This document shows, piece by piece, positions 42,668 to 50,549 of a stretch of 64,000 nt of DNA. A model generated the notes under the pieces. The model was not told the origin of the DNA. It saw only the letters and a program-made list of their open reading frames with translations, and made no database searches. The translations under genes were made by a program, and so were the position numbers. The stretch covers positions 160,013-224,012 of the forward strand of contig NZ_BMQW01000007.1 in assembly GCF_014648315.1 (NCBI RefSeq), read 5' to 3'. This stretch comes from Shewanella ulleungensis (lineage in GTDB: Bacteria; Pseudomonadota; Gammaproteobacteria; Enterobacterales; Shewanellaceae). Within the stretch, counting starts at the first letter, position 1. Every line of letters starts with the position of its first letter.

Positions 42668-42765
42668 AATCCATCTTATCATCTAAAAAATAACATTTAA
42701 TTACAGAAGCTTAATCAAACTTTTCGGAATTGATTTAATTTATTTTTAATTTTTTTAAAATAAAT

Positions 42766-42795
42766 GGAATAGAATCTGTCGTTGTCTCGTTATCA
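42766..42795 (+). promoter_or_regulatory. Candidate ECF promoter 1 (Ala/Thr-rich protein)
   Basis: GGAAT (42766-42770), 17 bases, CGTTATCA (42788-42795). The same -35, spacing and -10 occur before the ECF sigma gene at 46189-46218. The ATG follows 35 bases later. Confidence 0.6.
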
Positions 42796-42829
42796 CTATG
42801 TCAATCACGACAACAACGAGGAAACTACA

Positions 42830-43732
42830 ATGAAAACATTATTTACTCCAACTCTAATCGCACTAGCCTGTTTTTCAACGATGGCAATGAGTGCTGAAAT
42901 ATCTGTCTCGACATCAACCTCTGCTCAAGCGGATGTGCAATTTAACTCAGATCAATCACAACAGTTAAGTGCAAGCGCTAACCTACAAAATAACAATGAA
43001 GCTTCAACAACAAGCGATAGCAACGCTGACACAACAGAAACGAGCGAAACAAATGACTCAGCATCAATGGCAGCTGGCTCAACAACATCTACTAACGGCG
43101 AACTAACGCTTCCAATGCCAACTGAAACGCTAGCGGCAGTGAACTCATCAGTTGACACAACAATCGCTAATGTCGATTCTGTGTCTCAAATAGCCAGCTC
43201 TCAACTTAACGACTTAACTAATGGCTCAGTGACATTGGCAACTGAACTTAGCGGTCAAACTGCTGCGACAGCAGAAATGTTATCGACACAAACTTTAGCA
43301 TCTGCATCTACTGCTGTTACCACAACCGCTGATACATCAGCCCAATTAGCTGCTGCTTCAGTGAATGGTGCTCTAATGGCTGCTAGCTCAACTGAGCTTG
43401 CACTAGATAACGCAGTGAATGGCGCTACTGAATTAACGACTACTGTTGCAGCTAACGGTGCAGCTAACCTGCAAAGCAGCATGACGGCCGATACGCTTGC
43501 TGCCACTAGTAATGCTATATCAGAATCAACCAACGCCGCGGTATCGCAAGCAACCACTGCTGCCGTCAATGCCACAGCATTAACAACTGTGCAGCAGCAG
43601 TTACAAGCAAGTGCGAGTGAATTAGTACAACAAAATGCACGCGAACAAGTGACCCAAGCAGTCAGTCAAACCGTAAGTGCTGAAGTCAATAACACGATTC
43701 AAAACACCATTAGATTAACCAGCGGTTTATAA
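42830..43732 (+). CDS. Ala/Thr/Ser-rich secreted repetitive protein
   Basis: A 300-residue exported protein of low complexity. Signal peptide is MKTLFTPTLIALACFSTMAMSA; the start at 42830 has GAGGA 8 bases upstream. The mature chain is almost all Ala, Thr, Ser, Asn, Gln and Val, with one Cys only in the signal. A long, probably helical stretch of TxxAxxA-like character runs from about residue 100 to the end. I recognise no domain. It stands before a beta-barrel gene and carries the ECF promoter motif. A cell-surface or periplasmic structural role is inferred. Confidence 0.7.
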   Translation: MKTLFTPTLIALACFSTMAMSAEISVSTSTSAQADVQFNSDQSQQLSASANLQNNNEASTTSDSNADTTETSETNDSASMAAGSTTSTNGELTLPMPTETLAAVNSSVDTTIANVDSVSQIASSQLNDLTNGSVTLATELSGQTAATAEMLSTQTLASASTAVTTTADTSAQLAAASVNGALMAASSTELALDNAVNGATELTTTVAANGAANLQSSMTADTLAATSNAISESTNAAVSQATTAAVNATALTTVQQQLQASASELVQQNAREQVTQAVSQTVSAEVNNTIQNTIRLTSGL

Positions 43733-43754
43733 CATATTCCAAGCTAACCTCGTT

Positions 43755-43774
43755 TATGCCGGCTGTATTGCCGG
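43755..43774 (+). terminator. Hairpin between Ala/Thr-rich and beta-barrel genes (attenuator?)
   Basis: GCCGGC-TGTATT-GCCGGC forms a 6-bp GC stem but lacks a proper T run, so it may only lower read-through or protect the upstream mRNA end. Confidence 0.4.
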
Positions 43775-43810
43775 CTTATCTTATCCCTGTTGACTTTAGG
43801 ATTTCACATT

Positions 43811-44743
43811 ATGGCATTATTAACTCGTTATACCGCACTCTCAACGGCTATCGTACTGGCCAGTGCGAGCCCATTATTAGGGGTAAAAGTATGGGCAAAC
43901 GACACTGCCAATGCCTGGTCATTTAGTGGTAAAGCTAAAGCGGGTATGGAATATCAGTCCAATGTAAACATCAGTGAATTAGAGCAAGCGAGTGGCGAGT
44001 CCGATAATGCTGTCGTTCTCGATGCTCAAGTCGACCTTGGTTGGCAAATTAGCGATAACTTACGTCTAGACAGTGGTTACAGTATCAATGATAAAAGCTA
44101 CCAAACGGCCAGTGATTATGATTCTCGCCTACAATTAGCCTTTGTCGATATGAGTTATGCACTTACCACTGTCACCATAGGCGCCAATGTTTATCATGCC
44201 CAGGCCGATTTAGATGGCAGCAACTTTTTAACCTTAAATCAATTCAGTCTCTATAGCATGCACAGCTTATCTGACAGTTGGTTTTTACGTCCAAGCATCA
44301 TGCATGCAAACAAGCAGTTTGATCAAATAGAAGAACGAGATGCAAAAAGCTATACGGCAGCAGTGGACTCTTTTTGGTTTTTTAATCAAGGCCAGCGCTT
44401 TATTTCAGTGGGGGCGTCCTATGAGGATGAAGATACGACAGCTTCGTCGTTCAGTTATACCGCGACAGGGCTCAACGCACGAGTGTCCAATCAGTTTTCG
44501 TTATGGCAAATACAACAAAAAATTCAATTAGGTGCCAAACTGAGCCAGCGAGATTATCAAACTCAAGATAATGGTAGTCACCGAGATGATGTACACCAAC
44601 AGTATGACGCCAAATGGGAAGTGAATTTGGGGCAACATTGGGCGATATTAACGTCTATTGAATATGGTGATTTCCATTCAACCTTAAGCACTGCCGATTA
44701 CGATGAGACCCGTGCAGGGCTAATGTTACAAGCCAGCTTTTAA
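43811..44743 (+). CDS. Outer-membrane beta-barrel protein
   Basis: A 310-residue exported protein with a signal peptide (MALLTRYTALSTAIVLASAS..., cleavage near VWAND). Alternating polar/hydrophobic strands fill the rest (FSGKAKAGMEYQSNVNI, LDAQVDLGWQISDNLRLDSGYS), and it ends in a C-terminal Phe (LMLQASF), the usual signal for outer-membrane barrels. Probably about 14 strands. No specific porin family recognised. Likely co-transcribed with the Ala/Thr-rich gene. Its last 18 bases overlap the convergent subtilase gene. Confidence 0.72.
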   Translation: MALLTRYTALSTAIVLASASPLLGVKVWANDTANAWSFSGKAKAGMEYQSNVNISELEQASGESDNAVVLDAQVDLGWQISDNLRLDSGYSINDKSYQTASDYDSRLQLAFVDMSYALTTVTIGANVYHAQADLDGSNFLTLNQFSLYSMHSLSDSWFLRPSIMHANKQFDQIEERDAKSYTAAVDSFWFFNQGQRFISVGASYEDEDTTASSFSYTATGLNARVSNQFSLWQIQQKIQLGAKLSQRDYQTQDNGSHRDDVHQQYDAKWEVNLGQHWAILTSIEYGDFHSTLSTADYDETRAGLMLQASF

Positions 44744-46117
44744 AGGCCGAGTGAGTAAGCCATAACCATATTGATTGTCTTTACCTGGATCGCCTAAATC
44801 TTGCGCTTGTTGTTGTAATTGCTGTACGACTTGCGCCAGCGTTAATTCTGGTGTCAAAGCTAATAAACACGCCACTTTTGCGCTCACTACAGGTGTCGCC
44901 ATAGACGTACCACTCTCGCGCCCGATGCTGCCATCAGCGCGAGTGGTTAACACCTTAACCCCAGTAGCCGCAAAATCAATATACTCACCTTGATTCGCCC
45001 AACGATAAAGCCTTTTTGCATCATCCACTGCGGTTACCGCTATCACGCCATCATATGCGGCAGGATACAAAGGTGCAGCCGCTGGCCCGCCGTTACCCGC
45101 AGCAGCCACTAAAATAATCTCCTTAGCGACTAATAGAGTAACCACTTCGCTTAATACAGGGTTATCTGGTCCAGTCAGGCTCATATTAACCACTCGATTA
45201 TTTTGCGCGACCAACCAATTTAACGCCTGCAAAATACTCTCTAGTGTGGCCCCTTGCTGATATTCATTTTGCGCATAAAAAGCCCCTGCACTGTATAACG
45301 TTAATGACGGCAACAATGGGCTTAACCCATCACTTTCACCTGCCAGAACGCCTGCTACGGCCGTGCCATGGCTATATGACGTAGGGATTGCAGCTGGCAA
45401 AAAGTGTTGTTGAATTAACGCAAAATTTTCCTGCGCATTAGGCCAAGCATAGTGATGAGGGTTAATTGCAGTATCAACCATGCCTAACGAAATAGGCATC
45501 TGACACATTGCCTCTGGCTTGTCATTTACAACCAACGCAGCATCGACTTGTGGCACCATAACGTCTGATTGCGGTTGGTAAATAAAGTTACGGCTTAAAT
45601 ACGGTGCCAGCAATTCTGGCAACTGCTGACGCAGTAATTGTGTATTGTTTAACGACTCAGGTACTTGCAGCTTAATAAGTTGTAAATCTAAGCTGTCTAA
45701 ACTTTTACGGGTTTGTACGTACTGACTCAATACCGGTACAACCTCGAGTACTTGCTGCCATTGGTCAGCCGATAACAGTATCAACCATTCACGCTCAACA
45801 GCTCGATGCCCCTGCTCAACTTTCACCTCATTCCACACGAGCTGCTTACGTGTATCGAATATGGGTAATACGTTAGGTAACTGCACTAATGGGTCTAGTA
45901 ATTGGGCTTTGATAGCAATGGTTTTTTGCAGTTGTTGCTCAATTAAGCGTTGTTGTTTTAATTCTTGTAGGCGCTCTGCATTACGGTTAACAGTGCGATC
46001 AAGGTGTTCCACAATGGTATTTGGCAAATCAGTAATCGGTAATAACTGCGCAGATACCCATATCGGCATCAAGGCAAGCCCCAATAATGTGAGTTTATAT
46101 TTTTTCATTGTTCTCAT
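44726..46117 (-). CDS. Exported subtilase (S8 serine protease)
   Basis: A 463-residue protease with a signal peptide (cleavage after about VSA, residue 23). The region 25-200 is a long helical, Gln-rich segment without a typical I9 propeptide signature. The catalytic triad is D215 (GMVDTAIN), H250 (SHGTAVAGV) and S405 (SGTSMATP); oxyanion Asn is N342. It is divergent from the ECF sigma gene and carries a matching promoter motif. It could cut the anti-sigma factor or process secreted partners; this is inference. It overlaps the barrel gene at the 3' end. Confidence 0.85.
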   Translation of the reverse strand: MRTMKKYKLTLLGLALMPIWVSAQLLPITDLPNTIVEHLDRTVNRNAERLQELKQQRLIEQQLQKTIAIKAQLLDPLVQLPNVLPIFDTRKQLVWNEVKVEQGHRAVEREWLILLSADQWQQVLEVVPVLSQYVQTRKSLDSLDLQLIKLQVPESLNNTQLLRQQLPELLAPYLSRNFIYQPQSDVMVPQVDAALVVNDKPEAMCQMPISLGMVDTAINPHHYAWPNAQENFALIQQHFLPAAIPTSYSHGTAVAGVLAGESDGLSPLLPSLTLYSAGAFYAQNEYQQGATLESILQALNWLVAQNNRVVNMSLTGPDNPVLSEVVTLLVAKEIILVAAAGNGGPAAAPLYPAAYDGVIAVTAVDDAKRLYRWANQGEYIDFAATGVKVLTTRADGSIGRESGTSMATPVVSAKVACLLALTPELTLAQVVQQLQQQAQDLGDPGKDNQYGYGLLTRPLKAGL

Positions 46118-46150
46118 TGATTTACCTAGCTTGGCGTATAGTGTGTAAGA

Positions 46151-46180
46151 TAAAAACGTCTGACAACAACAAAAAATTCC
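46151..46180 (-). promoter_or_regulatory. Candidate ECF promoter 2 (subtilase)
   Basis: On the minus strand GGAAT (46180-46176), 17 bases, CGTTTTTA (46158-46151). Same -35 and spacing as promoters 1 and 3. The ATG follows 34 bases later. Confidence 0.5.
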
Positions 46181-46188
46181 CTCTCATT

Positions 46189-46218
46189 GGAATAAATTAA
46201 TCTATTGACCCGTTATCA
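46189..46218 (+). promoter_or_regulatory. Candidate ECF promoter 3 (sigma factor autoregulation)
   Basis: GGAAT (46189-46193), 17 bases, CGTTATCA (46211-46218). The -10 octamer is identical to promoter 1. The sigma ATG follows 31 bases later. Confidence 0.6.
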
Positions 46219-46248
46219 ACATATGTCGACTTTAACGCGAGATGTAAC

Positions 46249-46737
46249 ATGAAGACAGAATTAACCACATTGCTGCCAGCATTAAGACGTTTTGCCTACT
46301 CGTTAACGGGCTCGATGCCCGATGCCGACGACTTAGTGCAAAATACGCTGTTGCGGATCCTAAAGTCACCACCACCAGAAGATGTCCCTTTGGTAAAGTG
46401 GGCATTTAAAATATGTCGCAATCAATGGATTGATGACTACCGTTCACAAAAAGTGCGCACATTGGCCACCGCCAAACCAGAACTACAAGCTGAAAACTAC
46501 AGCGACGGTGAAGCAGATATCATTAACGACATCACCCTAGGTGAAGTTAACCAAGCCATGAACAGCTTATCGGATGAACAGCGTGAAGTGCTATCATTAA
46601 TTGCGGTACAAGGTATGAGTTACAGTGAAGCGGCGGATATTTTAGCTATTCCAACCGGTACTATTATGAGTCGCCTTGCCAGAGCAAGAGCCAATATGGT
46701 CAGCTTTTTTAAACAACCTAACGGGAGCATGGCATGA
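46249..46737 (+). CDS. ECF-family RNA polymerase sigma factor
   Basis: A 162-residue sigma factor with regions 2 and 4 only. Region 2 (about 7-68) shows DADDLVQNTLLRILK and KICRNQWIDDYRSQ. Region 4 (about 103-152) shows LSDEQREVLSLIAVQGMSYSEAADIL and the recognition helix IPTGTIMSRLARAR. It overlaps the anti-sigma gene by 4 bases, the usual pairing. It probably recognises GGAAT-N17-CGTT, found three times in this locus. Confidence 0.92.
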   Translation: MKTELTTLLPALRRFAYSLTGSMPDADDLVQNTLLRILKSPPPEDVPLVKWAFKICRNQWIDDYRSQKVRTLATAKPELQAENYSDGEADIINDITLGEVNQAMNSLSDEQREVLSLIAVQGMSYSEAADILAIPTGTIMSRLARARANMVSFFKQPNGSMA

Positions 46738-47516
46738 ACTTAAGCGATGAAACCTTATCAGCCTTTTTGGATGCCGAGTTGCCAGAGGCGGAAATGGAAC
46801 GGGTCAGAATGGCACTTGTTGATAATGAGGCGATTGCGGAAAGATTAGCTGAATTAGCCATGGTTGATGTGATGGTACAAGAGCATTACCAAGCTATTGA
46901 TCAACAGCCTATTCCAGCTTCGACTCAAGCATTATTAGCCGATGAAGAGCTTGTTGCAGCCAATCCTGTGACAGACACTTTTGTGACAGACAATGTTGTC
47001 GAGTTTCCTTGGTGGCGTAAAGCGCAACAGCACGTTCAGCAGTATGCTGCTGCCGTTGCCGTAATAGCTCTTATAGCTGGATATGGTGTTTATCAAATCG
47101 AGTCGCCAAGCCCGAGTCAAACCAACATTGCGGCTGCAAACAGTTTATCGCTTCAAAATGACATAAGTGAACAGCTTACACACCTACCAAGCGGTATAGA
47201 CACAATCCTAGATAACGACAGCGTGTTGACTATTCAGCTCAGCTTTTACAATCAACAAGGCGAATTATGCCGCCAGTATGCTGTGCAAGACCAAGCACAA
47301 CAAAGCAATGTAATCGCCTGTCAACAACAAGGACAATGGCAGCAAATGGCCAGTGTTGAATATAAGAGCGATCCTGACCATCAAATCGATCATCAAGCTC
47401 TGTATCAAACAGCAAGCGGCGGCTCAGCACTTGATGAAGTGTTAGATCAACTTATTGCCGATGCGCCACTCACAATGGTACAAGAGCAAAAAGCACTGCA
47501 ACAACTGGCTAAATGA
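46734..47516 (+). CDS. Membrane anti-sigma factor
   Basis: A 260-residue single-pass membrane protein. The cytosolic N-terminus (1-92) has an RseA-like sigma-binding start (LSDETLSAFLDAELPEAEMERV) and no zinc-type HxxxCxxC motif. The membrane helix is at about 104-120 (YAAAVAVIALIAGYGVY). The periplasmic part (about 122-260) is Gln-rich with two Cys near GELCRQYAVQ and NVIACQQQ, which could form a disulfide. Release from sigma by proteolysis is expected, but the protease is unknown. Confidence 0.85.
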   Translation: MNLSDETLSAFLDAELPEAEMERVRMALVDNEAIAERLAELAMVDVMVQEHYQAIDQQPIPASTQALLADEELVAANPVTDTFVTDNVVEFPWWRKAQQHVQQYAAAVAVIALIAGYGVYQIESPSPSQTNIAAANSLSLQNDISEQLTHLPSGIDTILDNDSVLTIQLSFYNQQGELCRQYAVQDQAQQSNVIACQQQGQWQQMASVEYKSDPDHQIDHQALYQTASGGSALDEVLDQLIADAPLTMVQEQKALQQLAK

Positions 47517-47524
47517 GAGTGATA

Positions 47525-47863
47525 ATGCTTAAAACCATCAAGGTAACCGTTTGGCTATTGATAACACTAGCTACCACTTTGTTACTCAGTGGTTGTGCCA
47601 ATAACACAACCACTGAGCAATATCGTCAAGCAGATGGATATCAGTATCTTGAGCGCAAAATTACCGACAATTATTTTATGTTAGACATTATCAGTAAAAA
47701 TAAAGCCAATCTAAACACTTATATCTCTACTCAGGCATCGGTATTAACCGACCAAATGGGTTTTGATTGGTACATTATTGTTGAACAGAATGATGCCGAA
47801 AATAAAAAAACACCCTATAAACAAAGTGTCGAAATACGTATGGGTAAAGGCATTAAGCCGTAA
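47525..47863 (+). CDS. Small lipoprotein of the ECF operon
   Basis: A 112-residue lipoprotein with lipobox LLSGC after a hydrophobic signal (VWLLITLATTLLLSGC). No known domain in the remainder. Start at 47525 is preferred, though an ATG at 47513 overlapping the anti-sigma stop is possible. Same strand as sigma and anti-sigma, 8 bases after the latter, so it belongs to the operon and may act as an envelope sensor or target. Confidence 0.72.
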   Translation: MLKTIKVTVWLLITLATTLLLSGCANNTTTEQYRQADGYQYLERKITDNYFMLDIISKNKANLNTYISTQASVLTDQMGFDWYIIVEQNDAENKKTPYKQSVEIRMGKGIKP

Positions 47864-47942
47864 ATTGAATACGAAGCGTTTATGAGTTACGGGCGCTAAT
47901 CAACACACTCATTTTAGTCGACATCAATAAAGGATTTAACTC

Positions 47943-49139
47943 ATGTTGCGCTTAACCAAGCTAACCTCCCCTCGCTTTCAAACCCTCTGTAAGCCCCCAA
48001 GCTTGGCCTGTGTAATGGCAGGAGTAATAGTTGGAGCAATGGTAACGCCATCAGCATTTGCAACTCAACTGGCCCCTTTATTACCACAAGCGGTGAGTAA
48101 TAACGCTGTCGCCATGGTGCATGCTAATAAACAAACGTATTTACTGAGTTTTATGGGTCTAGGAAAAGGTAAGGATTATCAAGATGTACATAATCTTGCC
48201 TGGTCATTAGCTATCGATAGCACCGCACCTCAATGGCAATCTATAAAAGCGGTACCCCATGTTGCACCACTCTCAGGCCGTTTAGCCTCAGTTGCTGTTG
48301 GCATAAAAGAATATGCATATGTATTTGGTGGCTATACCGTTGCTGAAAACCATGATGAAATAAGCACTGTGGACAATTATCAATATTCGATTAGTAACAA
48401 CAGCTATCAACGCATTGCAGACATGCCTGTTGCAGTTGATGACACAACTGCAGCAACTTATCAGCAACGTTATATTTATCTGTTTGGCGGTTGGCACAAC
48501 GACGGTAATGTTAATTTAGTCCAAGTATATGACACCCAAACCGACATCTGGGCTCAAGCCAGCCCGATCCCTGCACCAGCAGTATTTGGTCAAGCGGTAG
48601 GAATAGTGGGCAATCAATTAGTGTTATGTGATGGGGTTAAAGTGCAGCCAAATATTAATGCACGTCGAAGCTACCAAGCATCGCCAGTGTGTTTATTGGG
48701 GGAGATTAACCCTAACAATCACTTGCGTATTGATTGGCAATTATTGCCGCATTACTCAATTATAAATCTGCCAGCAGGCCAATCCGCAAGCCAGTCAAAT
48801 ACACCAACCGCACATTATCGTATGGCCGCAACAGGAATAAAGACTCCAAAAGGTGGCCAGATCGTCTTTTTAGGTGGCAGTGATAATCCATATAACTATT
48901 CAGGCATTGGGTATAACGGTCTGCCAAGTGAACCCGGTAAATATCAATACCGCTTCGACTTAGCAAGTAAACAATGGCTAACGCCACATACCTTGTCTCA
49001 ACCGAGTATGGATCATCGAGGATTGCTCTGTTGGCAAAATACTTTGTTGCGGGTTGGCGGTATGCTTGCGCAACAAAATGTGAGTGACCAAGTGCTAACA
49101 ACCACACTCAATACCAATGAAACCTGCTATGTCGATTAA
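47943..49139 (+). CDS. Exported Kelch-repeat beta-propeller protein
   Basis: A 398-residue exported protein. The N-terminal signal is long (about residues 1-40, hydrophobic core LACVMAGVIVGAMV, cleavage near AFA). Kelch blades are visible as YAYVFGGYTV, RYIYLFGGWHN, GQIVFLGGSDNP and LLRVGGM, giving about five or six blades. It resembles periplasmic mutarotase-like propellers such as NanM, but the rest of the sequence does not prove that. It follows the lipoprotein by 79 bp; no separate ECF-type promoter was found there. Confidence 0.78.
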   Translation: MLRLTKLTSPRFQTLCKPPSLACVMAGVIVGAMVTPSAFATQLAPLLPQAVSNNAVAMVHANKQTYLLSFMGLGKGKDYQDVHNLAWSLAIDSTAPQWQSIKAVPHVAPLSGRLASVAVGIKEYAYVFGGYTVAENHDEISTVDNYQYSISNNSYQRIADMPVAVDDTTAATYQQRYIYLFGGWHNDGNVNLVQVYDTQTDIWAQASPIPAPAVFGQAVGIVGNQLVLCDGVKVQPNINARRSYQASPVCLLGEINPNNHLRIDWQLLPHYSIINLPAGQSASQSNTPTAHYRMAATGIKTPKGGQIVFLGGSDNPYNYSGIGYNGLPSEPGKYQYRFDLASKQWLTPHTLSQPSMDHRGLLCWQNTLLRVGGMLAQQNVSDQVLTTTLNTNETCYVD

Positions 49140-49182
49140 TTAATGGGTTCTGTGAGTTAGCTAACAACTTTCACTTTAACAT

Positions 49183-49211
49183 TTGAGGATTTTTAAAGAT
49201 GCACATAATAT
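49183..49211 (+). promoter_or_regulatory. Promoter of the hemerythrin-type gene
   Basis: TTGAGG (49183-49188), 17 bases, TAATAT (49206-49211). The -10 lies inside the palindrome at 49195-49234, so a bound repressor would block it. Confidence 0.5.
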
Positions 49212-49234
49212 ACATGTAATTTATGTGTATCTTT
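49195..49234. promoter_or_regulatory. 40-bp palindrome, probable operator (NsrR-like)
   Basis: Arms AAAGATGCACATAA (49195-49208) and TTATGTGTATCTTT (49221-49234) match in 13 of 14 positions around a central TACATGTA. The outer AAGATGCA half resembles NsrR half-sites, and hemerythrin/RIC genes are classic NsrR targets. Sequence alone does not prove the regulator. Confidence 0.6.
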
Positions 49235-49243
49235 GGAAAAACT

Positions 49244-49756
49244 ATGTTAACTGAACACGCCTTACCCGCATTACAGCAGTTATCGCTAGTCGATTTAATT
49301 GATTATATTGAAGCGACTCACCATCAGTACATCCGTGATACGGCGCCACTTCTAGCCGAATATACTGAAAAAATGGTAAGAGCACATGGCGATGAACATA
49401 ATGAAATCAAACCATTGGCACAGGCTGTTAACGCCCTTATTGCCGAATTAATGCCGCACTTAATGAAAGAAGAACGAATTCTATTCCCAGCCATTAAATC
49501 ACTAAGCTTAGGCGAACCAGCTCATGGCTGTTTTGGTCACATTAGTAATCCAATTAATATGATGCTGCATGAGCACGATAATGCCGACCAGATATTAGAT
49601 ACCATCAGAAGCTTAACGAATAACTACACTCCTCCTGCTGGCGTATGCAGCACGTGGCAAACCTGTTATCGCACATTGGCAGAGTTTGATGCTGATTTAC
49701 AAAATCATATTGATGTTGAAAATATGCTGCTTTTCCCAAAAGCACTGGCACTTTGA
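49244..49756 (+). CDS. Hemerythrin-domain iron-sulfur repair-like protein (RIC/DnrN core)
   Basis: A 170-residue helical protein with the diiron pattern of the YtfE/ScdA/DnrN group: ATHHQYIR, AHGDEHNEI, HLMKEERILFP, MLHEHDNAD and NHIDVENMLLFPKAL. It lacks the separate N-terminal ScdA_N domain of E. coli YtfE (about 220 residues). The start at 49244 follows GGA by 6 bases; an ATG at 49223 lies inside the palindrome and is unlikely. Role: repair of nitrosative or oxidative damage to iron centres, inferred from the family. Confidence 0.85.
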   Translation: MLTEHALPALQQLSLVDLIDYIEATHHQYIRDTAPLLAEYTEKMVRAHGDEHNEIKPLAQAVNALIAELMPHLMKEERILFPAIKSLSLGEPAHGCFGHISNPINMMLHEHDNADQILDTIRSLTNNYTPPAGVCSTWQTCYRTLAEFDADLQNHIDVENMLLFPKALAL

Positions 49757-49836
49757 TCTAGTGCCATTAATCAAAGCAGGCAATGAAGCCATTATTGTGG
49801 CTTAACGAATTTACTCAGCGTATTTGTTATAGGCAT

Positions 49837-49909
49837 TATACCGAGCCCCAACGGTATATTTTAAGAAGTAACTCCGTGCCCTCCCTTGCGGATTTACTTC
49901 CTTTTTTTT
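49837..49909 (+). ncRNA. Tandem hairpins with C-rich loops (terminator or small RNA)
   Basis: Hairpin 1 is TATACCG (49837-49843) with CGGTATA (49852-49858), loop AGCCCCAA. Hairpin 2 is GAAGTAA-TCCG (49865-49876) with CGGA-TTACTTC (49889-49900), loop TGCCCTCCCTTG, followed by eight T. Hairpin 2 can terminate the hemerythrin transcript. The C-rich loops could also pair with Shine-Dalgarno sequences. Confidence 0.4.
49865..49909 (+). terminator. Terminator after the hemerythrin-type gene
   Basis: An 11-12 bp stem closed by GAAGTAA/TTACTTC and followed by T8 (49902-49909). Confidence 0.75.
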
Positions 49910-49961
49910 ACAAAACTTCTTAAAGTGACATCATCTACATTCAGCACTATCGGAACTCATT

Positions 49962-50495
49962 ATGTCGCCACATCATTATCCTACATTCGCCTTAGATGAT
50001 ATCGCCAACTTACAAGAGTCTGCACAGGTAGAGTTTAAATTAGCGGGTGGCCGTGATGGTAAAGGCAAACTGCCAGAAGGTATGTGGGAAAGCTACAGTG
50101 CATTTGCTAACACCTTGGGCGGGGAAATTATTTTAGGCGTGAAAGAAGAACAAGGGCAATTTACTATCGAAGGGATTGTTAACCCTATGCCTATGTTGAG
50201 TGAAATCTGGACCATATTAAATGACGCAAAAAAAATCAGTCACAATATTTTAGCGCCAACAGATGTGCAAATTATCGAAATTATGGCCAAAAAACTCATC
50301 CGTATTCACGTGCCGAGTGTTGATGTAAAACTCAGACCAATTTATGTAGGCACCGATCCTTACAGCGGCACGTATTTTCGCGTAGGCGATGCCGATATGC
50401 ATGCCAGTCGTGAACAAGTAGAACAAATGAGTCTAAAAGCCGAAATAACCTTAAGTCAACGAGTCACAAATAATAGCAAAGTATTAGACAAATAA
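49962..50495 (+). CDS. AlbA_2 (Schlafen-type AAA_4) domain protein
   Basis: A 177-residue protein that is essentially one AlbA_2/Divergent-AAA_4 domain: ESAQVEFKLAGG, MWESYSAFANTLGGEIILGVKE and YFRVGDADMHASREQVEQM. Family members are usually 400-500 residues with a C-terminal winged helix; this one lacks that part. No signal peptide. It lies alone between the hemerythrin gene and convergent yigB. DNA or RNA binding is inferred from the fold; function is unknown. Confidence 0.78.
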   Translation: MSPHHYPTFALDDIANLQESAQVEFKLAGGRDGKGKLPEGMWESYSAFANTLGGEIILGVKEEQGQFTIEGIVNPMPMLSEIWTILNDAKKISHNILAPTDVQIIEIMAKKLIRIHVPSVDVKLRPIYVGTDPYSGTYFRVGDADMHASREQVEQMSLKAEITLSQRVTNNSKVLDK

Positions 50496-50549
50496 ACCAC
50501 TCACAACGTCACTTTACGCCCAGCAATAGAGCGTGATTCAAGCTGTAAA

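Noticed and set aside
43255..43575. Antisense frame to the Ala/Thr-rich gene
   Set aside because: An artefact of the GCN/ACN-rich coding sequence; no start signals.
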